Assembly: GCA_017643685.1 (NCBI GenBank)
Contig: JAEPMY010000021.1
Span: forward strand, 1 to 42,100
Length of the DNA: 42,100 nucleotides
Reading direction: 5' to 3'
From: Sneathiella sp.
GTDB lineage: Bacteria > Pseudomonadota > Alphaproteobacteria > Sneathiellales > Sneathiellaceae
Each line of letters starts with the position of its first letter. The stretch's first letter is position 1. Made by a program: the position numbers and the translations under genes. The notes under the pieces are model-generated. The model did no database searches and was not told the DNA's origin. It saw only the letters and a program-made list of their open reading frames with translations. Below, piece by piece: positions 17,471-25,417 of this stretch.

Positions 17471-18016
17471 TTAATTCGCTGTTTTGATGAGAGTGCCGCC
17501 TGCTGTACGGCGGACCTCTCCGTTGCGAAGCGCCTTAAAATCAAGTTTCATGTTGAGGCCTGTAAGCGTCCTTGCATAAATCAGCATGTCATAGCCGCCA
17601 TCATCACGAACCGCCATGGAGTAAAGGGTCAACGTCTGATCCTTTAACGTTACCCATGAAAGTGGTTGACCATCAAAACCGCTACCTGCTGGCTGTTGCC
17701 GCCAAACTTTATCGCCCGCTTCTTTCTCATAAATCCGCTTCGTTTCTTTAAGTTCGCTCTTCGGCTTGTCCGGGCTGCCCTTCTGACGCAGCAGAGTTCG
17801 CCACGTAATTTCAAAACGACTATCACTGGCTGGCTTAATTTCTACGTCCAGATCCCGACTGGTGATAGGAAACTCAGCGCTATTATTGCTGTAGGAAACC
17901 GCATTCCCTTCCCACAGACCTGAGAAAGCTTTGATGGAAAGATCATCAGCCGATGCGGTTTGCGTCCCCACAAATATACCAAGCACGGCAACGGCCGCCC
18001 CCATAACTTTGCGCAT
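17471..18016 (-). CDS. Secreted protein of unknown function
   Basis: A 181-residue protein with a clear Sec signal peptide: MRKVMGAAVAVLGIFVG, then TQTASADD, with cleavage likely after ASA. The mature part is about 157 residues and begins FSGLWEGNAVSYS; a G-x-W near the start followed by alternating hydrophobic segments is reminiscent of a lipocalin-like barrel, but this is only a resemblance. No cysteine is seen in the mature part. It is transcribed convergently with scfR (stops abut) and away from olsB's end by 88 bases, so it may be a single-gene unit. I do not recognise the family. Confidence 0.75.
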   Translation of the reverse strand: MRKVMGAAVAVLGIFVGTQTASADDLSIKAFSGLWEGNAVSYSNNSAEFPITSRDLDVEIKPASDSRFEITWRTLLRQKGSPDKPKSELKETKRIYEKEAGDKVWRQQPAGSGFDGQPLSWVTLKDQTLTLYSMAVRDDGGYDMLIYARTLTGLNMKLDFKALRNGEVRRTAGGTLIKTAN

Positions 18017-18104
18017 AATTTACGCCCCCTGTTCGTTTTTTTTCGATCATATTGTAGGGCGACGACCTCTTCCAGAGAAAACTTAATTAGAAAAGGAGCA
18101 TTAC

Positions 18105-18908
18105 TTATGCAGAGACACGCATATCCACTTCCTTAGAACCTTCAAGGAAATGTCGCTGATAGCGACCTGTAATATTGCTGGTTTCAACGAGTAAACATAC
18201 ATCCGTTGTATTGAAGTCCGCATCGATAACAGCACCGTCACCAATGACACCACCAACCCGGAGATACCCTTTAATCAAGGCAGGCATCTCCCGCATTGCC
18301 TGACGCATATCAACCTGATCTTCTTCCAGAACATTCATTTTCACATACCGCTCTGCTTGCGCTCGCGGTTGCCAGTCGGATGGGGCCAAATGAAAGTGAT
18401 TAAGGTAGGAAAGCGCAGAAGCCATCTGAGCCAAATCCGTTCCCGGAAAGCTAGCGCAGCCAAACATCAACGAAATATCATGAGCCATAATGTAATCTGC
18501 AATACCTCTCCAGAGGAGCTGCATAATTGCTTTGCCGCGATATTCGGGGTCAACACAAGAGCGCCCAAGCTCAACATGCTCACCGCTGTAAGCTTCCAAA
18601 CGACGTAAATCAAATTCGTCTGCTGAATAGTAGCCTTGATGCTGTTCTGCGATGGATTTTCGAAGGAGCCGGTAGGTTCCGACGACACAGACATCAATAT
18701 CGGAGGAGCGGGACTGGTCAATCACAATCAAATGGTCACAATAATCGTCAAATGCATCAAAGTCTCTTTTCAGCAATTTGACAGACGGTGAAGCTGCCGC
18801 TCCCATACCCTCATAAAACACTTGGTAACGAAGTTCTTGTGCCTTAGTCACCTCTGCCTTGTTTTTCGCCAGACGAATAACAAGATCAGAAGATTGAACC
18901 GTACCCAT
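18105..18908 (-). CDS. olsB: Ornithine N-alpha-acyltransferase (OlsB-like)
   Basis: A 267-residue GNAT-fold acyltransferase. The recognisable parts are LRYQVFYEGMGA near residue 30, DAFDDYCDHLIVID, VVGTYRLL, the core VELGRSCVDPEYRGKAIMQLLWRGIADYI, and MFGCASFPG. This is the pattern of OlsB and related hemolysin-named acyltransferases, which transfer a 3-hydroxyacyl chain from ACP to ornithine, the first step of ornithine lipid synthesis. OlsA, the second enzyme, is not in the window. GGAG lies seven bases before the ATG. In Sinorhizobium the olsB gene is PhoB-induced (established). Here an array of PhoB-like half-sites lies upstream, and phoX is divergent, in line with that control. Confidence 0.85.
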   Translation of the reverse strand: MGTVQSSDLVIRLAKNKAEVTKAQELRYQVFYEGMGAAASPSVKLLKRDFDAFDDYCDHLIVIDQSRSSDIDVCVVGTYRLLRKSIAEQHQGYYSADEFDLRRLEAYSGEHVELGRSCVDPEYRGKAIMQLLWRGIADYIMAHDISLMFGCASFPGTDLAQMASALSYLNHFHLAPSDWQPRAQAERYVKMNVLEEDQVDMRQAMREMPALIKGYLRVGGVIGDGAVIDADFNTTDVCLLVETSNITGRYQRHFLEGSKEVDMRVSA

Positions 18909-18963
18909 AACGCGTCTCCAGCATAATTTTCTATGGCTGGAACGCTACGGTGACAGAGGGGCA

Positions 18964-19019
18964 CTTTCTTGGCATTTAGGTGAAATTTAGGTGACAGACA
19001 TTTGTCATCTTTATGACAA
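18964..19019 (-). promoter_or_regulatory. Candidate PhoB array: five half-sites at exact 11-bp spacing
   Basis: Read on the minus strand from 19018, successive 11-base units begin TGTCA, TGACA, TGTCA, TTTCA and TGCCA. PhoB half-sites are TGTCA-type repeats 11 bases apart, so five in phase fits tandem PhoB dimers. The first two also form a perfect inverted repeat (TTGTCAT/ATGACAA, 19002-19019), so they read in both directions. The third and fourth units share ten bases (TCACCTAAAT). The array ends 56 bases before the olsB start. Confidence 0.65.
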
Positions 19020-19056
19020 CAATTACGCGAAAATGAAAACACGAAGGCCACACTTT

Positions 19057-19090
19057 TCGTCATGAGACTGCAATAAATGGCCGCTAATTT
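19057..19090 (+). promoter_or_regulatory. Candidate PhoB box and -10 for phoX
   Basis: TCGTCAT, four bases, then CTGCAAT (19057-19074) agrees with the Pho box at 10 of 14 half-site positions. Ten bases later TAATTT (19085-19090) could be the -10, the layout of PhoB-activated promoters that lack a -35. The start codon follows 52 bases later. Weaker than the array upstream. Confidence 0.4.
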
Positions 19091-19142
19091 TCTTCGCTTA
19101 GACAAACCACGAGGTTGTCGAGCTATTGAGGGAAGGCACATT

Positions 19143-21146
19143 ATGTCTGAGCAAAACAAATTTATTCAAACACGGGCCTTTCGGATGGAAACATCCGAAG
19201 ATCATCCAAGCAATAATACTGAAAACCCAACAATGGGCGATGTTATTAATGCCCGGCTTGGGCGCCGCGACGCCCTTCGTGGGATGCTGGCTGTTACTGC
19301 TTTGAGTAGTGTTGGAGGCCTTGCTGGCAATATTTTAACAGCTGGCGCCGCTGATGCTGCACACCATATGAAAAGTAGCTTTAAATTCGACGAGATTTCT
19401 CACGGGGTAGATGAAAAACATCATGTTGCGTCTGGCCATGATGCTGACATTCTGCTCCGTTGGGGTGATGCCTTATTTGAAAATAGCCCTGTTTTCGATC
19501 CCGCTAAGCAGACCAAAGCCTCTCAGGAGAAACAGTTTGGTTACAATAACGACTTTGTTGGCTTTATTCCGTTAAATGGGGCAGCAGATAACGGTTTGCT
19601 GTGCGTAAATCACGAATACACTAACGAAGAGCTGATGTTCCCAGGCCTGGGCAGACAGGACAAAGCCAATTATGCCGGAATGACTAAAGACATTGCCGAT
19701 GTGGAGATGGCAGCTCACGGCGGAACTGTTGTTGAGATTAAGAAGTCGGGTGGAAAATGGGCACCGGTCCTTTCTTCAGAATATAACCGCCGAATTACAG
19801 CAACAACCGAAATGGAAATGTCAGGCCCTGCTGCAGGTAATGCTCTTGTTAAAACAAATGCCGATACATCTGGCACCAAAGTTCTAGGCACCATTAACAA
19901 CTGCGCTGGCGGGATCACCCCGTGGGGTACATACCTCATGGCCGAAGAAAACTTTAATGGCTACTTCTGGAATAAAGATGGTGCGGCATCCCATCCAAAT
20001 GCCGACATGCTCAAGCGATATGGCGCGCCTGGCCAATGGTATAACTGGGGTGCTTATTACGATCGCTTCGATGTCGCAAAAGAGCCAAACGAAGTGCATC
20101 GCTTCGGTTGGATCGTTGAGGTCGACGCTATGGACCCAACTTCCACTCCAAAGAAACGAACTGCTCTGGGTCGTTTCAAACATGAAGGTGCAGAGACTAT
20201 CATCAACAAAGATGGTCGTATCGTTGTGTATACCGGTGACGATGAGCGTGGGGATTACCTCTATAAATTCGTGACCAAGGGCAAATATGATCCGAACAAC
20301 CGTGCAGCTAACATGAACCTCCTAGATGAGGGCACACTGTACGTCGCGCGTTTCAATGCAGATGGCTCTCTCAACTGGTTGCCGCTGGTGCATGGTGAGA
20401 ATGGACTGACAGAAGCCAATGGATTTGCGGATCAGGCCGCCGTTCTTGTATTTGCCCGTAAAGCAGGCGACGTGGTAGGCGCCACCAAAATGGATCGCCC
20501 TGAAGATGTGCAGCCAAATCCAAAAACCAACAAGGTGTATGTCTGCCTGACAAACAACAAATACCGCGGTGATCGCCATCCGCTTGACGCGGCCAACCCA
20601 CGAGAGAAAAACCCATTTGGCCATATCATCGAGATCACACCGAATGGTGATGATCACGCCGATGCGTCATCTAAGTGGGACATTCTGGTACAGGGTGGCA
20701 ACCCCGCCAAGCCAGAACAAGGTGCCGTCTTCAACAAAGCGACAAGCGAAAATGGTTGGTTTGGCTCTCCCGACAACGCCACAGTGGACCACACAGGTCG
20801 CCTCTGGATCACAACAGACCAAGGCAGCGCTTGGCCGAAGACGGGTACAGCGGACGGTGTCTGGGCCTTGGAAACCGATGGTGAACTGCGGGGAACAGGT
20901 AAAATGTTCTTCCGCGTACCAATTGGTGCAGAAATGTGTGGGCCTTGCTTTAACCCAGATGACACGGCGTTCTTCCTTGCCGTTCAACATCCAGCGTCAG
21001 ACGGCGCAAAAGCCTTTCCGGGTTTTGAGCGAAATTCAACCTTTGAAGACCCAGCAACCCGCTGGCCTGACTTTAAAGATGATATGCCGCCCCGCCCATC
21101 TGTTGTTGTAATCAGCAAAAAAGGTGGTGGAGTTGTCGGCTCCTAA
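19143..21146 (+). CDS. phoX: PhoX-type alkaline phosphatase, Tat-exported
   Basis: A 667-residue protein of the PhoX/DUF839 family, calcium- and iron-dependent phosphatases that free phosphate from organic esters outside the cytoplasm. A twin-arginine signal LGRRDALRG (Arg 41-42) is followed by a hydrophobic stretch and AGAADAA. Family motifs: RWGDALF, FNGADN-type segment FIPLNGAADNGLLCVNHEYTNEELM, CAGGITPWGTYLMAEENFNGYF, RFKHEGAE, VYTGDDERGDYLYKFV, MDRPEDVQPNPKT and WITTDQGS. An in-frame ATG at 19077 exists, but GGGAAGG lies seven bases before 19143 and the longer form would displace the signal. Divergent from olsB with PhoB-like sites between; a strong terminator follows. Confidence 0.93.
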   Translation: MSEQNKFIQTRAFRMETSEDHPSNNTENPTMGDVINARLGRRDALRGMLAVTALSSVGGLAGNILTAGAADAAHHMKSSFKFDEISHGVDEKHHVASGHDADILLRWGDALFENSPVFDPAKQTKASQEKQFGYNNDFVGFIPLNGAADNGLLCVNHEYTNEELMFPGLGRQDKANYAGMTKDIADVEMAAHGGTVVEIKKSGGKWAPVLSSEYNRRITATTEMEMSGPAAGNALVKTNADTSGTKVLGTINNCAGGITPWGTYLMAEENFNGYFWNKDGAASHPNADMLKRYGAPGQWYNWGAYYDRFDVAKEPNEVHRFGWIVEVDAMDPTSTPKKRTALGRFKHEGAETIINKDGRIVVYTGDDERGDYLYKFVTKGKYDPNNRAANMNLLDEGTLYVARFNADGSLNWLPLVHGENGLTEANGFADQAAVLVFARKAGDVVGATKMDRPEDVQPNPKTNKVYVCLTNNKYRGDRHPLDAANPREKNPFGHIIEITPNGDDHADASSKWDILVQGGNPAKPEQGAVFNKATSENGWFGSPDNATVDHTGRLWITTDQGSAWPKTGTADGVWALETDGELRGTGKMFFRVPIGAEMCGPCFNPDDTAFFLAVQHPASDGAKAFPGFERNSTFEDPATRWPDFKDDMPPRPSVVVISKKGGGVVGS

Positions 21147-21173
21147 ACAACCTATTTGTATAGATTTTTGAAG

Positions 21174-21202
21174 AAGTGGCGCAAATCAGCGCCACTTTTT
21201 TT
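21174..21202 (+). terminator. Intrinsic terminator of phoX
   Basis: AAGTGGCGC and GCGCCACTT pair perfectly around the six-base loop AAATCA, followed by seven T residues. It begins 28 bases after the phoX stop and its T tract touches the stop codon of the convergent aldo/keto reductase. Confidence 0.9.
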
Positions 21203-22193
21203 ATGCAAATTCTTCGGTAAAGACGGTACCTTGCGCCCGTTCATCATAACGTCCGCCAACCACCGTATTTTGATTAATCAAATTTTCCAGGCAAAGCATC
21301 ACATCATCGCTGATGGTTACGGCATCCGCAGCTGCATTTTCTTTCATATGCTCAATAACTGTAGTTCCTGGGATGGGAATAATGTGATCATCTTTTTGCA
21401 GAAGCCACGCCAAAGCAAGCTGCGCCATACTACACCCAGTTTCTTCCGCAAGGTTTGCATATTCCTCCAGCAATTCCAGGTTCTTTTCATAAGTTTCTGG
21501 TTGGAAGCGCGGCATTGTCACACGGATATCATCTTCATGAAAATGCGTAACATCCTGCAAAGTACCTGTCAGGAATTTACGCCCCACCGGGCTGAAAGCT
21601 ACAAAAGCGATACCCAACTCTTTACAGGTATCTAACACCGCAATTTCTGGATTACGGGTCCAAAGAGAATACTCAGTTTGAACGGCCGCAATTGGATGCG
21701 TTGCATGTGCCCGCCGGACAATCTCGCCAGACACCTCTGAAAGACCAATATTTTTAATCTTACCTTCAGCTTTCAGCTCAGCCAGTGCTCCAACGCTCTC
21801 CTCAATCGGAACATTGGGATCCATACGGTGAAGATAATAAAGATCAATCACGTCAACACCTAAACGGGATAATGATTGCTCGCATGTTTCCCGAATGACA
21901 TCTGGGCGACCATTGATTTCTCGCACTCCCTCATTATTACGGCGCAGGCCACATTTAGAGGCGAGAAAAAATTCGTCCCGGCGGTGCCCAATGGCAGCGC
22001 CCACCAGTTTTTCATTTTCCCCAAACCCATAAAGCGCAGCGGTATCCATGAAAGTGTACCCTTCATCCAGCGCCTCGTTCAAAAGCCGAATGCCATAGCC
22101 CCGATCCGGACCAGGCCCATAACCATAGGACAAGTTCATACATCCAAGTCCGATGCGGGAGACGTCGTTACCTGCGATTTGTCTTGTTTTCAT
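21201..22193 (-). CDS. Aldo/keto reductase
   Basis: A 330-residue NAD(P)H-dependent oxidoreductase of the AKR superfamily, close to the group that includes YajO/IolS-type enzymes. The barrel motifs are present: GLGCMNLSYGYG, DTAALYGFGENEKLVG (catalytic Asp and Tyr), FLASKCGL (Lys), IDLYYLHRMDP (His), and the cofactor loop IPIPGTTVIEHMKENAAA. Starts at 22250 are in frame, but GGAGG lies six bases before the ATG at 22193. It is divergent from glpR with 174 bases between. The substrate is not known; a role on glycerol-derived aldehydes or ketones is a weak inference from the neighbours. Confidence 0.92.
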   Translation of the reverse strand: MKTRQIAGNDVSRIGLGCMNLSYGYGPGPDRGYGIRLLNEALDEGYTFMDTAALYGFGENEKLVGAAIGHRRDEFFLASKCGLRRNNEGVREINGRPDVIRETCEQSLSRLGVDVIDLYYLHRMDPNVPIEESVGALAELKAEGKIKNIGLSEVSGEIVRRAHATHPIAAVQTEYSLWTRNPEIAVLDTCKELGIAFVAFSPVGRKFLTGTLQDVTHFHEDDIRVTMPRFQPETYEKNLELLEEYANLAEETGCSMAQLALAWLLQKDDHIIPIPGTTVIEHMKENAAADAVTISDDVMLCLENLINQNTVVGGRYDERAQGTVFTEEFA

Positions 22194-22367
22194 TTTTTGC
22201 CTCCATTCTAAATTTTGCCCCATTAGAAGGCCCGAGCGGCTGCTTCGCAACAGTTTTGTTTTCGAAAAGGTTGCGCATCGCTTGCTATTTGATCACCGGT
22301 ATAGATAATTAAGCTAAAGGATAGCCGATCCACGGTTATGGTCAGGGATGAGCAGGGGAACAGGCTA

Positions 22368-23156
22368 ATGGATATCATCAGCCCAAGACAAACAGACATC
22401 ATGAATATGCTGCGGCAAGACGGGCGTGTTGGTGTTGAAGAATTAGCCGCGAAATTTAATGTGTCACCGCAAACCATTCGAAAAGACCTCAACGAGCTTG
22501 GAGAACAGGATCTGCTTCAGCGGGTTCATGGTGGTGCGGTTCTCTCTTCCGGCGTGAAGAATTTTGAATATGAAGCACGCAGATTGTTGGCTGTAGAAGA
22601 AAAGCGACATATCGGTGTCTTGGCGGCCTCCCTGATCCCGGATAACTGCACCCTTCTGATTAACATTGGGACCACCACTGAACAGGTTGCCATGGCCTTG
22701 CGCGGTAAAGAAGGCATGATGGCCATTACCAATAACGTAAATGTCGTCAATATCCTATCTGGCACCCCTGGGTTTGAGGTCATTGTTGCAGGCGGCGTGG
22801 TCAGACCGACGGATGGCGGTGTCATCGGAGAGGCCACTGTTGATTTCATTAAGCAATTCAAGGTGGATTATGCCGTTATTGGGGCCTCTGCCATTGATGA
22901 GGACGGGTCTCTTCTGGACTATGATTACCGTGAAGTGAAAGTTGCGCAGGCAATTATTGAAAATGCGCGAAAAACCATTCTGGTTGCCGATAGCATGAAA
23001 CTCGAACGATCCGCACCTGTTCGTATTGGCCATATCAGCCAGCTTGATTACATCGTCACAGATAAACCTTTGCCCGAAAAGTTGATGGATGTTTGTACAG
23101 AAAATGACGTGATTATCCGGATCACAGATCCCATCCCATCCAGCTTAGAGATCTAA
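22368..23156 (+). CDS. glpR: DeoR-family regulator, GlpR-like
   Basis: A 262-residue repressor. The N-terminal DeoR helix-turn-helix is clear: RQTDIMNMLRQDGRVGVEEL and AAKFNVSPQTIRKDLNEL, followed by RVHGGAV. The effector domain has the DeoR sugar-phosphate fold with INIGTTTEQVA and the D-x-SLLDYD segment. The start at 22368 is favoured over 22338 since GGGGA lies eight bases upstream. It stands 94 bases before glpK, on the same strand; GlpR proteins are released from DNA by glycerol-3-phosphate (established). Likely targets here are glpK, ugp and glpD, which have related upstream repeats. Confidence 0.9.
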   Translation: MDIISPRQTDIMNMLRQDGRVGVEELAAKFNVSPQTIRKDLNELGEQDLLQRVHGGAVLSSGVKNFEYEARRLLAVEEKRHIGVLAASLIPDNCTLLINIGTTTEQVAMALRGKEGMMAITNNVNVVNILSGTPGFEVIVAGGVVRPTDGGVIGEATVDFIKQFKVDYAVIGASAIDEDGSLLDYDYREVKVAQAIIENARKTILVADSMKLERSAPVRIGHISQLDYIVTDKPLPEKLMDVCTENDVIIRITDPIPSSLEI

Positions 23157-23162
23157 GCAAGC

Positions 23163-23180
23163 TTTCATTTTCTTTCACTT
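23163..23180 (+). promoter_or_regulatory. Candidate GlpR box before glpK
   Basis: TTTCATTTTCTTTCACTT holds two TTTCA-type elements 10 bases apart, 71 bases before glpK. The site at 29783-29800 next to ugpB matches it at 14 of 18 positions. Assigned to GlpR by position only. Confidence 0.35.
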
Positions 23181-23250
23181 GTTGCCATTTTCATATAAAA
23201 AACGAACAAAGAGAAAATGACGACAAATTAGTCAAAGGGAAGGAACGGAT

Positions 23251-24747
23251 ATGGCCGACTATATTCTCGCCATTGATCAGGGGACAACTTCAACCCGGGC
23301 AATCCTGTTTGATCGTGATATGCAGGTGGTTGCTGTCGATCAACAAGAGTTTACTCAATTCTTTCCTGCATCTGGCTGGGTAGAACATGACGCTGAAGAA
23401 ATTTGGAGTTCCACCCTCTCTACTATTCGGGGGGCAATGGAAAAAGCAGGTGCCAAAGCCGAAGATATTGCCGGTATTGGTATTACAAACCAACGTGAAA
23501 CAACCGTCATTTGGAACCGCGAAACCGGCAAGGCCATCCATAAAGCGATCGTTTGGCAGGATCGAAGAACGGCCGATTTCTGTAATGAGCTTAAAAACCG
23601 AGATCTAGAAGCTGTTTTCAGCTCAAAAACAGGACTTCTTCTTGACCCTTATTTCTCAGGCACCAAAGTCCGTTGGCTCTTAGACAACGTGCCCGGCGCA
23701 CGAGAGCACGCCAAGAAGGGCGAGTTGGCCTTTGGTACAATTGATAGTTTTTTGCTGTGGAAGCTCACCGGTGGCAAGGTCCACGCAACAGATGCCACAA
23801 ATGCCAGCCGAACGCTAATTTACGACATTCACGAAGGGTGTTGGTCTGAGGAGCTCTTAAAGATCCTTAATATTCCAAGCAATATCTTGCCAGGGGTCAA
23901 AGACAGCGCCGCGGATTTTGGGACAACTGATCCGGCTTTGTTTGGCCGTAGTATCCCCATCACAGGCATTGCAGGGGACCAGCAAGCCGCGACAGTTGGG
24001 CAGGCCTGCTTCGAACCGGGCATGATGAAATCAACCTATGGCACCGGCTGTTTCGCTATTCTAAATACAGGCGACACGCCTGTAATTTCCCAAAACCGGT
24101 TACTTACGACCATTGCCTATCAGCTAAATGGTAAACCAACCTATGCGTTAGAAGGGTCGATTTTTGTCGCTGGCTCAGCCGTGCAGTGGCTTCGTGATGG
24201 CTTGACAATCATTGATGACGCCGCGCAATCTGGTGAATTTGCTGCCAATGCGGACCCTGAGCAAGACGTGATCATGGTGCCTGCCTTTGTCGGTCTTGGC
24301 GCCCCCTACTGGGATGCTGAATGCCGCGGGGCAATTTTTGGCCTGACACGGGCGAGCGGTGCTAACGAAATATGCAAAGCCGCGCTAGAAAGTGTGTGTT
24401 TTCAGACCCGCGACCTGCTGGAAGCGATGCAAGCAGATATGGGCGGCAAGGGAGAAACTGTTCTACGCGTCGATGGCGGCATGGTTGCATCTGATTGGAC
24501 AATGCAATGCCTCTCCGATTTCTTAGCTGCGCCAGTGGATCGGCCAGAGATACTCGAAACAACAGCCATCGGCGCCGCTTATCTTGCTGGTTTACAAGTT
24601 GGCTTCTACCCTGAGCCGTCTGAATTTGCGAAAAAATGGAAATGTGAACAACAATTCACACCAAGTCTTAACGAGAACATCCGGAACGCGCGCTATGCGA
24701 ACTGGAAGGATGCAATTCGGCGCACCCTGACACAACGAGGTTCCTAA
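23251..24747 (+). CDS. glpK: Glycerol kinase
   Basis: A 498-residue FGGY kinase that phosphorylates glycerol to sn-glycerol-3-phosphate. The phosphate-binding start is [15 protein letters not shown], followed by [57 protein letters not shown] and TYGTGCF, and late [14 protein letters not shown]. Length and motifs fit GlpK over its full length. An AAGGAACGG ribosome site precedes the ATG. It follows glpR and ends in a TAATG overlap with the DsbA-like gene, so the two are translated together. Its product is the substrate of GlpD (34745-36259). Confidence 0.97.
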   Translation: MADYILAIDQGTTSTRAILFDRDMQVVAVDQQEFTQFFPASGWVEHDAEEIWSSTLSTIRGAMEKAGAKAEDIAGIGITNQRETTVIWNRETGKAIHKAIVWQDRRTADFCNELKNRDLEAVFSSKTGLLLDPYFSGTKVRWLLDNVPGAREHAKKGELAFGTIDSFLLWKLTGGKVHATDATNASRTLIYDIHEGCWSEELLKILNIPSNILPGVKDSAADFGTTDPALFGRSIPITGIAGDQQAATVGQACFEPGMMKSTYGTGCFAILNTGDTPVISQNRLLTTIAYQLNGKPTYALEGSIFVAGSAVQWLRDGLTIIDDAAQSGEFAANADPEQDVIMVPAFVGLGAPYWDAECRGAIFGLTRASGANEICKAALESVCFQTRDLLEAMQADMGGKGETVLRVDGGMVASDWTMQCLSDFLAAPVDRPEILETTAIGAAYLAGLQVGFYPEPSEFAKKWKCEQQFTPSLNENIRNARYANWKDAIRRTLTQRGS

Positions 24748-25367
24748 TGGAAATTGAGTATTTTTACGCGTCTTATTCTGCCTACGCATACATTGGCGCC
24801 AAGAAACTTGCGTGGATTGCGAAGAAGCATGGTGCAAAAATCATCCACAAACCAATAGATCTAAGAGTAGTGATGCCAGCTGCTGGCGGTCAGAGCTTTG
24901 CCGAACGGACAAAGGCGCATAAAGACTATTTCTTTAATCGAGAGATTATTCGCTGGGCTGAGTATCGCGGCATTCCCATTATGAACGGAATGCCAACCCA
25001 CCATAATAATAGTATTAAAATCTCAAACTGCATGCTGATTGCCGCGGATAAAGCGGGCCTTGATGTCGGTGCACTGGGGCAGGAAATGCTGCGGGCTCAT
25101 TGGGTAGACGACGCGGATCTGGATAATCGGGATGATTTGAAACGCATTTGCACGGCCGTCGGTATGGAGGCAGAGCCTCTATTTAATGCGGCAGAAACCG
25201 ACGCAGTTGTCGCTGAATATGAAGCGAACACAAAAGAGGCTACAGAGCGTAGCGTATTTGGCTCCCCCACCTATTTTGTGGGCGGAGACATGTTCTATGG
25301 TCAGGATCATCTGGAGTTGGTAGAGCGAGCCCTGCTCAAGCCCTTTAGAGGAAGCTGGCCCCTTTAA
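24747..25367 (+). CDS. DsbA-fold 2-hydroxychromene-2-carboxylate isomerase-like protein
   Basis: A 206-residue thioredoxin-fold protein of the DsbA/GST-kappa group. The start EIEYFYASYSAYAYIGAKKL occupies the place of the FDFxSPYSY motif of HCCA isomerases; there is no CxxC, so it is not a disulfide oxidase. The end GSPTYFVGGDMFYGQDHLELVE is the cis-proline and C-terminal motif of the family. HCCA isomerases use glutathione in aromatic degradation, but many relatives have unknown roles. The start codon overlaps the glpK stop by one base, an unexpected partner. The stop codon lies in the loop of a stem-loop (25354-25375). Confidence 0.85.
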   Translation: MEIEYFYASYSAYAYIGAKKLAWIAKKHGAKIIHKPIDLRVVMPAAGGQSFAERTKAHKDYFFNREIIRWAEYRGIPIMNGMPTHHNNSIKISNCMLIAADKAGLDVGALGQEMLRAHWVDDADLDNRDDLKRICTAVGMEAEPLFNAAETDAVVAEYEANTKEATERSVFGSPTYFVGGDMFYGQDHLELVERALLKPFRGSWPL

Positions 25368-25375
25368 GGGCCAGC
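25354..25375 (+). terminator. Stem-loop over the stop of the DsbA-like gene
   Basis: GCTGGCCC and GGGCCAGC pair perfectly around CTTTAA, whose last three bases are the stop codon. No T tract follows, so it is probably a 3'-end stabiliser working with the next stem-loop. Confidence 0.5.
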
Positions 25376-25388
25376 AAATATCCATATC

Positions 25389-25417
25389 AAAAGCGGATCA
25401 GAAATCGATCCGCTTTT
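25389..25417. terminator. Bidirectional terminator between glpK operon and ugpC
   Basis: AAAAGCGGATC and GATCCGCTTTT pair perfectly (11 bp) around AGAAATC. A/T runs form the base of the stem on both strands, which fits two-way termination of convergent transcripts. The ugpC stop (25398-25400) lies inside the stem. Confidence 0.75.

Noticed and set aside
18105-18908. Assignment of this gene as hemolysin or autoinducer synthase
   Set aside because: The acyltransferase core and the phosphate context fit OlsB; the hemolysin name is a historical label for the same family.
20569-21111. Open frame of 180 codons overlapping phoX in another frame
   Set aside because: phoX motifs continue through this region; the alternative frame has no ribosome site and no family features.
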